Part shown: positions 1 through 8,253 of the stretch, piece by piece
Layout: each line of letters starts with the position of its first letter
How positions within the stretch are numbered: position 1 is the stretch's first letter
Assembly (NCBI GenBank): GCA_028565635.1
Contig: JAOXYB010034996.1
Coordinates: 1-13,987, forward strand
From: Phoronis ovalis
Taxonomy: Eukaryota > Phoronida > Phoronidae
Reading direction: 5' to 3'
DNA: 13,987 nt
Translations under genes and position numbers: made by a program
Notes under the pieces: generated by a model
Seen by the model: the letters and a program-made list of their open reading frames with translations, nothing else
Told to the model about the DNA's origin: nothing
Database searches by the model: none

Positions 1-182
1 CCCCACAATGATAAACCAGATTATAATGCATGATGTATTCTATTCTTTTCTAATGTAAAAAAACAATAATGTTAAAATATCCTACACATTGGATGGGCAT
101 TAGACATGACAAATGTCTTGTTTATTTAAATAAAGGAACACAATTTGTTTGTATAACCACGTTACTTTTACTTTGTTATTAG

Positions 183-899
183 AATCCATTAGCCTGGATG
201 ATGACTGGGAGAAAGAGTTTGAAGTTACTGAAGATGATTTAAAAGCAGTACAAGAAACAGAGGATTTAATAGCAAATAAAAAGGACAACCTAGATGTAAT
301 TATTTTATTTGCCTGTAGTACCCTTAACTTGTAAATCAAACAATACCTTTATCAGATAAAGTTCACCTGATTTTAAACGCAACCCGAGTAGTGTCATATG
401 ATAATATTTGCTATATATGCTTTCAAATCTGAGGTACTTGTGTATGCCTGGTACACAAAGCTCATCTTGCAGATTCAAGAAAGTTGGGAAATTCAATGCG
501 AATCTTAAATCTTATATTGACTACCATAATAATCTCTAGCTATAAACAGTATGGCTCATATACAAAGTTAATGGTGCATCTGTCACAGATGGCTACCATT
601 TATTCCACAGTAGGTTATAACTTTATAAAATGTTTCATAGAAATTTAAAATTAGTGTATTCGAATGTTATGAAACTGCTCATACTACTTTGAAACTCCTG
701 CCTGAAATTATCCGTGCAATGAACCATCTGTTTCTGTTACTGTATAACTAAAGTTTTCGGATAACAGAATTGATAAATTATTGAAGATTTTTCTGGTTTA
801 ATTTTTTATAAAAAGTCTATAATCTTGTATTAGCAAGTTAACAAATTTAAACTTTCGGCTTTTCAGGATGATGATGATGACTGGGAGAACTGGGAATAA
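183..899 (+). CDS. BSDC1: BSD domain-containing protein 1-like, last two coding exons (3' partial)
   Basis: Two exons can be read: 183-295, after the acceptor TTATTAG and before the donor GTAATT, and 867-899, after TTTTCAG and ending in TAA at 897-899. The junction is in phase 0. Together they encode an acidic C-terminus: an SLDDDWEKEFEVTEDDL stretch, then a Glu/Lys-rich linker ending NLD, then DDDDDWENWE and stop. From family knowledge, BSDC1 proteins end in a similar pattern, with a DWEKDF-like motif, a short helix-like acidic stretch and a terminal acidic WE-x-WE, and this is the basis for the name. The BSD domain itself would be encoded upstream of the window and cannot be seen. The molecular role of BSDC1 is poorly defined, so I give none. 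The last coding exon holds only ten codons. Other proteins with acidic tryptophan-rich tails remain possible. Confidence 0.6.
296..866 (+). other. Intron between the last two coding exons of the BSDC1-like gene
   Basis: This AT-rich interval starts GTAATT and ends in a pyrimidine stretch plus CAG. I see no second gene, clear repeat or structured RNA in it. The short open frames on either strand lack recognisable motifs. Confidence 0.55.
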
Positions 900-1406
900 C
901 TAGACATATTCACTAGAATAATGTGAGATGGGGACATCTTGTTATATGAACAGATAAACGATTCCGCAGGATTGTGATGCAGCTGACTACTGTTTACTTT
1001 GCTTGGTAAAACTGATTGAAGTCTTACCAAGTGCCGAATCCACATTTATTAAACAAGAATCTATTTAATCTGGCAACTGCTTTCTCTGTGACTGCAGTCA
1101 AAAATGCAATCTTAATTAATAGATTGAAGGAAATATGCCAAAAAATCTTGCTATAAACTTGGACAATGCTATAAAGAGGATTTGTGATTTTGCTGTAAGT
1201 CTGGCTGGTGGATATAGAAAGGGTTTCAAGTTTATTTAGTAACATTATATTATATATATGTATTACAATATCTGTAAAATTGTAAAAAATTGTGCCCTAC
1301 AAATCTTGAAACCAACAAAACTACTGATTTCTGTTTACAGTATAAAACTGAAGTTTGATATGTGGGATTTAAATGTAAATATAACCACTTACTGTTACAT
1401 AAAATG

Positions 1407-1412
1407 AATAAA
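1407..1412 (+). terminator. Candidate poly(A) signal of the BSDC1-like gene
   Basis: A canonical AATAAA lies about 510 bp after the TAA at 897-899, in AT-rich sequence. Further AATAAA copies occur at 1724 and 1784, inside the tandem repeat, so the real site could be later. Confidence 0.4.
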
Positions 1413-1670
1413 AATTGTTATGGTGCGCTATATAATATAGATGCTAATAAATATGTCTAAAAATACTTCATTGTTTTACATGCTTGTTCATCAAGCAAAA
1501 AATGGAGTTCAAACATCAAAACTTTTGCTGAAGTTGTTGTCGAGCCAGCTGCATACTCAATTCCCTATTACTCTGGTGATATTGACATATCTTACATCAC
1601 ATAGTTGCCAGCAACAAACAAATCTGAATAGATTCATCTAAATGACCTTGTGTTCAAGAAGGAACAAATG

Positions 1671-1789
1671 TTTCATAACACATGGACGTATAGAAAAAAC
1701 AGTTTCATAAAATGTAGACGTAGAATAAAGACCGATTTATAACGTGTGGACGTAGACCGGATCATAACATGTGGACGTGGAATAATAAA
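1671..1789. repeat. Four-copy imperfect tandem repeat (GTGGACGTAGA family)
   Basis: Four units begin near 1671, 1703, 1736 and 1761. Each has the form CATAA, then a variable A(T/C)RTG, then GGACGTAGA or a close variant, followed by an A-rich or GACCGG linker. Unit spacing is about 32, 33 and 25 bp. The copies differ by several substitutions, so the array is not young. It sits between the two convergent 3' ends. Confidence 0.65.
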
Positions 1790-1962
1790 TACAAACACAA
1801 AATGCAAACAACTACAAAGCATTCAGCAATACAACATGATACAACATGCACTTCAAAATGTCTGATGCTGAAAACAGCACACATTACATTAGCATAAATA
1901 ATCTGCATCACTTTAAAAACTGTATACATTATTTATATTAAATATAAATACAACTTTATTTG

Positions 1963-4900
1963 CTAGATAAAAATATAATGATTCTGCTGTGTTGTAAATC
2001 TGTCTCTAGCTAGGGACAAATCACTATTTTCCATATTTTGTTCTTTTTCCTCCAAATTGGAATCAATGGACGAATTCTCATAATTATTTTTATTTATTAT
2101 TAAATGGTTGGAAGCACCTGGATTTGTTTCGGGACTCCGTGTGTTATATTCATCACCAGACCTGTGTCTTTCAATGAGACTGGATGAGGCAAGATATCTG
2201 GCTAAGTTTTCTAATTCTTCAAGGCTGTCATGAGGATTGCATGTGACATAACTCGAACTCAAATCCAAATCACCTGGATCGTTAGTTTTTTCAGCACCAT
2301 AAGTTAATAAATCTTGTAAATCAATCTTGGGAATTATTTCCTCATGTTCAAGTTCAAAATATTTATGTGAGTCATGGCTATCTTCTTGAAATTGTTTTGT
2401 AGAATTTTCTAGAAATTGCGCATTGCAAATCTTTTGCATTTCTAAAGTATCATTAGAATTCAAGCTTTCCTGGCTTTTAGAGGGATGTGATAAAGTAGTT
2501 TCTTCAAATTCAGTTGAAGTGTTAATGGAACATTGATTATCAATATCATTACTATTATCTTCACCACCAACAGCTCCTTCAAATGTTTGCATTTCTACTT
2601 CGAGAAAATCTTCTTCTGAAGTCCGAGATCTACTTGAATGCTTTCGTTTTCGAAACTGCTTAGCAGTTGTGAGTATTAAAGGTCTTTTAGTTACCCCATT
2701 TTCATCATAATATGCAGACAAGTTGATTGGATCACAATGTGGCTCTAAACTGCAATTTTGCAGTGGTTCCAAATAATCTTCACATACACAGTCACATGGA
2801 ACTTCACCAGAGCACCTGCGGTGTGCATTTTCATTCCTTGATATCATAGTTTGTCCTCTTAAAGTTCTTTCATTGCCAGAAGCCTACAAAAGATATAGTG
2901 CAGACTGATATAAAATAATAATACTTCTTAAAGATCATAGTTATCTACAAATGTATACTTTTACACGTCTATCCCTTCATTTCAATTTTGAAAATTTGAG
3001 AAGAAAGTTATTGTCATATAACAGTGTCACGCTGTATCTCTTGTCCTTTAGCCTGTGAGATACAATTCATGGATAATGTGTAGTTAGTTTCCTAATTAAT
3101 TTTGAGACTACATATAAATATAAGGTGGTCTAAGAATCTTGCCACATTCTCTTGCTGGGTAAAACCTGAAACAACTAATGCTTCCACATTATTTACACAT
3201 TACCTTATTCAGTGTAACTTGTGCTGTTAAACTTGGGTGACAAAATCTATAGTAAATCAACATACAGATGAGTCCTGAAATCAAAAAAGTAGACTGTATT
3301 GATAAATAAAATAAATAGGTGTACACTGTTGAGATATGATATTTCAATGTGAAAACAATAGACAAAGAGCCTTAAAATTGAATAATATTATACTAAATTA
3401 AATTATGTTAAACGAAAAGTCACTCAACATCCACTTTTCGACATAACAGCAATATAATTTATTTATAGATTTTCCCTAAAAAATTTAATTTTTGCACTTA
3501 TATTGATAGGTATGTCCCATTATTCGTAGGGCTTTGTTTGTCACAGCACAGTTAATCTGAGAAGGATGTTTAATGAACAAAACAACAGCATGCTTTAGTG
3601 TGTGTAGTACACACATTTTAAAAACAAAATGCTGTACCTATCACAAAAGTTCCATACACACCAGCAACTGTTGACCATACTCTCCATGTAAGGGGGTTCT
3701 TAACAGCAAACCACGAAATAAGTAAAATAGTATTCTCTACGATTATCAGGGAATAAAATCCAACCACTCGCCATCTTGTTTCTCCGTCCTTCACATTAAA
3801 GAAGCAGAAGCAATAAATAAAAGCAACAATGACATTATATAGTCTTTCCTCTAACCATGTAATGCAGAAGTCAGTTCTCTGCAATGTTATCCAAACAAAC
3901 ATTAACAACCAGTGAAAACCTAAAACAGAAAAATAAATTAAATCTTAGTCAAACACAAATTCCCTCGCAGAAGTATGACTCAAAAACAAAACAAATGCAA
4001 AGGTGAACCAGAAATTTAGAAACGTCAACAGTGCATACAAACTAGGTCAGTGCAACCTAATTTTGGTATGGTTACATAACACAAGTAAATATACAACTAC
4101 TGTATATAAGGTATTTAAATCATTGAAGTCCTAACAGTTTGTGAGAAATGGACTTAAATGCAAATGTTAACCAGTGTTATGGAGAATGCATGTACAGACT
4201 GGACAAATCTTGTATACCCTCTGCTCATACAGCGAGGGTTAAAAAACAGATTTTTCATGTTCTGTTTGTTTTCCATTTCTCATAATACGAACTAAAAGCC
4301 AGTTCATAGTTAGGCGCTCAGAATTTACTTTAAACTACAGATCTATTACTTTGTATTTCACATTTTGTAAAAATTTTGGGCTTAAATAACAACAGTGATG
4401 AAAGCTTAAATTTGAAATTTTTTCAAGATTAAATATCACTGAAAGTGGAGTAAAATAATTTATTTCGTGATATTCCATGAATATTCGCAATAGACTAAAA
4501 TTACTATATACTAAGATGGAATTTGGGCTTTTCAACATTTTTCAGTTATGATCATAATGCCAGTACATAAACTTTACCTAAAATTAAGAATATCCAAGCT
4601 TTGAATGCAGCAGTGAAAATAACCAAAACTATAACTCTTGATGCTAACATAAACAATCTCCACAATGACAAAACCATCAGCCCAGGATAGGAAACTTTAT
4701 AATTTTCTTGGTATGCTAGTCTCGTGGCATTAGTATAAGCAGCAATGGCCCAAGCTAATGATATAAGAGACACTGCAGCTGAAATACCTGAAAAAAAGTA
4801 TAACTTGCAATCACTGCTATAAGTTTTGAAACATATAAAGGTGTCAGTGTTCATATAATCGAACAAATTAGGAATTCTAGATGTTTCAGTGCGAAAGTCA

Positions 4901-6719
4901 CGCTTTGTACTTGGCTTTGATTGGCTGATACTCATATGCATTGCCAGATTATGGCTTCACCATAGTAACAGGCTTTGACAATTTTTTCAGTTTTCATCTT
5001 TACTAGGCAGACAGTACTAGGTAAGTACTATGAAGTAAGTTAAATCATAGTTTAGGTATGGTATCAGAGGCAAAATCAAAGCCCAGCTCGGCTTCACTTT
5101 TGCAGTGCATTACGAGGTAATTCTTATATTTCCTACAATTCTGCAATCGATGAGAAACTGAAAGAACCTACTTGTGTCACAACACGTATTTGCTGAGCAT
5201 TAAAAAAGTTAATCATTTAAACTAACTTTTTAGAAATACCATGATACTAGATAAATACTTGGGATCTTTAATAAAAATGATGGAAAAGCTGTGAAATTCA
5301 CCTGTTAACCAGTTACCATCCGGAGTATTTAAAATAATATACAGTTGTAATAAAATCTGAGGTGCTGATTCCAGAAAGGATTCGAACAGTCTCAAAATAC
5401 ACACATCATTTTGTTGCAAGTAGAATGACAATATATCATCTTCGTGCTTGGTTTTCCATGCTTTCATGGCTGTTTTTAATACTAAAATATATCTATAAAA
5501 AAAATAAATGTAATATAGATAGGCAACATGTATACAAAACTGCACTAAGTGCCTGGTTGCAAATGCTCCGGAAATGGTTGGATTGCAAACACTTCAGACA
5601 ATAATAAATTCTTTATTGGTAAAATATACTGAAAATATTTTTAGATATAGTAAAAATAAATTAGGCTTTTTATTCTCTGATATTATTCAACTGCATGAAA
5701 ATAGTCTACGTTGTTTATCTTACCTTAAAACAGGACCTAATAACAATAAATGTATTGTCCACAGTGTGCATTTGCTTTGATAATTATCATTTTGAAACCA
5801 TCGTAAACTAAATATCTGTAGGACTACAGCTGGGACAACAATAAACACTGTTGTCAAAGATGCCCAAGCAACATGACCTTCTGTGAAATACTGGATGGCA
5901 ACACTAACATCTACAATGAAAGAGCAATTTTGCTAATAACTGCATTTTTTTAATCATTTAAATTAAAACAGAATATATTATGTTCAGAAACAATTAATTC
6001 TGTATTCAATGGTGTTAGAAATTACAAAATGTTTTTCATATACTAAATATAAACTTCAACGGAGATTTTACTGAATAACTATTTGTTATACTGGTACAAA
6101 TTGTTAAGCAACAGGGGTATACAGCAAAAAAATAATGGTGATAATGTAAAAAGGTGTGAATTCTATGAAAAATATGCAATGTACATAATAATCTATGCAG
6201 TTCATTTTTTTGCATTGACAGAGTGGTATAACAGTATAAAAGACACTCTATACAATAGCAAAATTTTGCAGTTAAATAAAATGTTACCAGATGGGAAGTT
6301 TAAAGGTTAGACAGATTATGTTTTTGACATTTATTAAAAACGCAAAATACTTTCCAACATAAACGAATGATTTTACGACCTTATTTGACCTGTTGATTGT
6401 CCCTAGCGATGTTCAAGAATCATTAAAGAAAAATCATATAAACTTCTAGGCATCATTAAATGCTTACAACCAACAACATTTCAGAAATCATACTATCAAC
6501 AAACTGTCAACAAAAAAAATACAACAAAATACCTGCTAGCAAATCTCCAACAAAAGTAAGAAAAGACAACAACATAAATACACCGTCAAATGTACTCATA
6601 CTAATCTCTGACGATTCCTCTATAAAACAAGATGTGTGTGTTTGACTGAATGAAGCCGATTCATCATCTATTTCTTCATTGTTTTCTGCATCTACACTGT
6701 TCATCTTTCCCGCTGCCAT
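1963..6719 (-). CDS. XKR: XK-related (XKR/CED-8 family) membrane protein, complete, seven exons, 682 aa
   Basis: The exons in reading order are 6719-6533, 5910-5724, 5492-5302, 4787-4578, 3919-3638, 3274-3204 and 2883-1963. All have AG/GT borders and the phases close (2049 nt including stop). The protein has an acidic N-terminus, then hydrophobic segments from about residue 45 to 365, then a tail of over 300 residues. Family motifs are GDLLAD followed by an aromatic helix (58-71), LQIFSLRWF (93-101), the signature LRLFESFLESAPQ (158-170), GISAAVSLISLAWA (189-202), WRLFMLASR (231-239), TDFC (274-277) and FFNVKDGETRWR (298-309). XK-related proteins include plasma-membrane phospholipid scramblases. 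Several (XKR4, XKR8, XKR9, CED-8) expose phosphatidylserine after caspase cleavage near a terminus, while others are not known to scramble lipids. The start ATG at 6719 lies in GAAAGATGGCAGC. The exact paralogue is uncertain. The tail is much longer than in XKR8 (about 395 aa in total). Confidence 0.93.
3275..3637 (-). other. XKR intron 5
   Basis: This short AT-rich intron lies between the 282-nt exon carrying the FFNVKDG motif and the 71-nt exon. The donor is GTACAG and the acceptor is TGATTTCAG on the minus strand. I see no repeat or second gene. Confidence 0.8.
3920..4577 (-). other. XKR intron 4
   Basis: The intron begins GTAAAG and ends TTCTGTTTTAG on the minus strand. It is AT-rich and without a recognisable element. 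The 67-codon minus-strand open frame at 4335-4538 has no family character and lies wholly in the intron. Confidence 0.8.
4788..5301 (-). other. XKR intron 3
   Basis: The donor GTGAAT follows the LT(G) codons, and the acceptor is a run of Ts plus CAG. The minus-strand reading frame stays open upstream of the exon to about 4941, but that stretch falls outside the family alignment and precedes a strong acceptor, so I treat it as intron. Confidence 0.8.
5911..6532 (-). other. XKR intron 1
   Basis: The donor GTATTT follows CTAGCAG, and the acceptor is TTCATTGTAG. The intron splits the GAT codon for Asp63 after its first base. The interior is AT-rich, with no repeat or exon that I can recognise. 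Confidence 0.8.
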
Positions 6720-6964
6720 CTTTCAGTTTCTGAACTTTTTGTACTCTCGAAACAGGTCATGTGACATGCAACAATACAATTATTTAATATAAGCTTAACT
6801 ACTTAAAATATTTTAAATGAAGAAACCTATTGTGCTATTGTTTAACTAAATAATGAAAGTCCACACGTATCGAATGCATGCCAAAATTGGAATACAATGG
6901 TATTAGAATTTGCGAGAATCACGCGAAATATCAAAGATGGCCGCACCCACTAAGAAAATTTTTG
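6720..6964. promoter_or_regulatory. Probable divergent promoter between XKR (-) and TFB1M (+)
   Basis: The interval separates the XKR start codon, read leftward, from a candidate TFB1M 5' exon, read rightward. Each side carries AAGATGGC in the direction of its gene: on the minus strand at the XKR ATG, and on the plus strand at 6934-6941. AAGATGGC is the core of the YY1-type element often found just downstream of animal transcription starts. A GTCATGTGAC at 6756-6765 resembles an M-box/E-box. No TATA box is convincingly placed. Promoter function is inferred from gene orientation and these motifs only. Confidence 0.5.
6937..6964 (+). other. Candidate 5' exon end of TFB1M, with a short upstream ORF
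   Basis: An ATG in a good context (AAGATGGCC) opens nine codons, MAAPTKKIF, followed by G and a donor-like GTCAGT at 6965. Spliced to the acceptor at 8231-8232, it would read two more Ala codons and then TAA at 8238-8240, which is 13 nt before the TFB1M ATG at 8254. It would then be an 11-codon upstream ORF in a 5' UTR exon rather than part of the enzyme. Splicing is inferred from motifs only. The AAGATGGC may instead be just a YY1-like site. Confidence 0.3.
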
Positions 6965-6970
6965 GTCAGT

Positions 6971-7074
6971 ATTACGCCTAGTCCTAGCTTTATGACCCTA
7001 GTATCTTGCCTCTAAGGCCTAGTATGCCTTAGAGGCAAGATACTAGGGTCATAAAGCTAGGACTATATTACGCC
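6971..7074. repeat. Perfect palindrome (40-bp arms, 7-nt loop) with 8-bp flanking direct repeats
   Basis: The left arm 6979-7018 and right arm 7026-7065 are exact reverse complements around the loop CTAGTAT. ATTACGCC lies directly left of the structure (6971-6978) and again one base to the right (7067-7074), as a target-site duplication would. The arms contain CTTTATGACCCTAGTATC, close to CTTCATGACCCTACTACC found in the larger element at 7341-8092. The layout suggests a very small foldback or MITE-like insertion. An 8-bp duplication would fit hAT-type integration, but the termini do not prove a family. Confidence 0.85.
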
Positions 7075-7340
7075 CGGGTATTACGTTAGTGTTCTTTTAA
7101 AATTCAGAGGAAGTGCAATTACGGTTTTAGACTGAAGCTGTCTATAGAATGTAATTATCAAAACTCAGTCATTTTACCGCGGAAACAGTTCCCCGGAAAT
7201 TTCTATGTAGTGGCAACGTCAATGAGCTTTTTTATATTTTTAATAGTACTAGTAACCTCCGCCTCCGGTGTATATATACTTTTTGCATGAACGGTGAACG
7301 GGACATTTTTTCAATGGTGAATGATGAAAGCATGAATGTC

Positions 7341-8092
7341 CCTAGTGCTGACTTCATGACCCTACTACCGATAGTGTTAAAACCAGTAGAAGTTGGCCTA
7401 TTGCAAAAACACTCATCGTGTGTCAAAGAATTCAATATAAAATGTAAACAAAAATTGTTGTTTTGTTTGTCTCCTCTGATACTTGGATTATCTACCACTT
7501 GACGCTTGATTAATACTCTTGCCAAATAAAGTCTGCAAGATGGAAATTTCGCATTGGTCTGAGTGGTAATGGCCTGGGGGGGGTACTGCCATTCAAAGTC
7601 ACTCTGTATATGTGCCGCCCAATAGGCCCCCTTTTTTGCATCTACCGCATTTACCACATGGTATGTTTTTCATGGTTCTCAAACCTTTATTTACCACAGG
7701 GTATACTTTTCTTATTGGATATTTACCACAGGTACGTATAATTTCAAAAAATATTTGTTTACCACAGGGCGTATTTCTTGGAAAGCGCATTTATGACAGG
7801 TATGCAAAATTAAGGTTCGTAAATTTTTCCATATTTGTTTACCACACGGTATATAATTTACAAGTGAATTTTACACAGGGTTTCTCTTTCGGGAGAGTTA
7901 TTTAGGACGGTATGTTTTTCATGTTTTCAGTTACGACAGGGTATATTTTTGGTGATCAATCTTTATTTACCACAGGGTCAAGTTTTTTTACCCTGGGCCG
8001 CACACCCCTACCAACTTTTCTGTCGAGTACCCCCCGGGGTAATGGATTTGTATGCTATGGTAGTAGGGTCATGAAGCCAGGTCTAGAATGTA
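7341..8092. mobile_element. Composite foldback-type repetitive element with an internal minisatellite
   Basis: Outer inverted repeats share an exact 18-bp core, CTTCATGACCCTACTACC at 7352-7369 and its reverse complement at 8059-8076, inside imperfect arms of about 30-35 bp. Inside these are G-rich inverted copies of GGGGGGTACT at 7578-7587 and, inverted, at 8026-8035, and then a degenerate tandem array. No transposase or other protein is recognisable, so this would be a non-autonomous element. Its exact ends and family are not resolved, and no clear target-site duplication was found. Confidence 0.6.
7650..7980 (+). repeat. Degenerate minisatellite, about ten copies of TTTACCACAGGGTAT
   Basis: Copies of TTTACCACAGGGTAT or a variant start near 7650, 7690, 7722, 7758, 7790, 7838, 7869, 7900, 7930 and 7965. 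Spacing is 30-48 bp, and T-rich or A-rich filler (often TTTTTC) lies between copies. The open frames that cross it on both strands are by-products of the repeat. Confidence 0.75.
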
Positions 8093-8253
8093 CGTCCCTA
8101 TGTATAACCCTTTATCACGTAATGTGTATTATGAAAGAAAGAAAATAAGTCTTGCTTTCTACCCACCTAATTCCTAATTTATGTTATATAAAATCAAGAA
8201 AGGTTCCTAGTTGTGATATTTTTCTTTTACAGCTGCATAATCTGAGTGAATTA

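Larger units (their letters stand above)
900..1962. other. Convergent 3' region between the BSDC1-like gene (+) and the XKR gene (-)
   Basis: This interval lies between the two stop codons and should hold both 3' UTRs. Plus-strand AATAAA hexamers occur at 1407-1412, 1724-1729 and 1784-1789, and the first is the most likely poly(A) signal of the BSDC1-like gene. On the minus strand an AATAAA (TTTATT on plus at 1955-1960) lies only a few bases past the XKR stop, so XKR may use a very short 3' UTR or a non-canonical signal further on. The 66-codon open frame at 1441-1641 shows no family features and is treated as chance. Confidence 0.5.

Noticed and set aside
1441-1641. 66-codon plus-strand gene between BSDC1 and XKR
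   Set aside because: No motif, no clear splice context and no codon pattern; it lies in probable 3' UTR or intergenic DNA.
6937-6963. MAAPTKKIF as the true TFB1M N-terminus
   Set aside because: Joining it to the acceptor at 8232 leaves the phase wrong and meets TAA at 8238, so it cannot be continuous with the enzyme.
7232-7657. 141-codon minus-strand open frame in the composite element
   Set aside because: It runs across the outer inverted repeat and unrelated filler, shows no transposase motif and has no splice-compatible neighbours.
7650-7980. CRISPR-like array
   Set aside because: The units are degenerate, the spacing varies from 30 to 48 bp, the spacers are related low-complexity filler and the genome is animal.
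7612-8148. Plus-strand open frames of 97 and 78 codons across the TTTACCACAGGGTAT array
   Set aside because: The reading frame is open only because the repeat unit lacks stops in some phases. The peptides are repeat translations with no family features.
8152-8253. N-terminal extension of TFB1M beginning at ATG 8152
   Set aside because: The frame is open, but a strong polypyrimidine tract and CAG end at 8232. The family start aligns with Met1 or Met4 of the shorter model.
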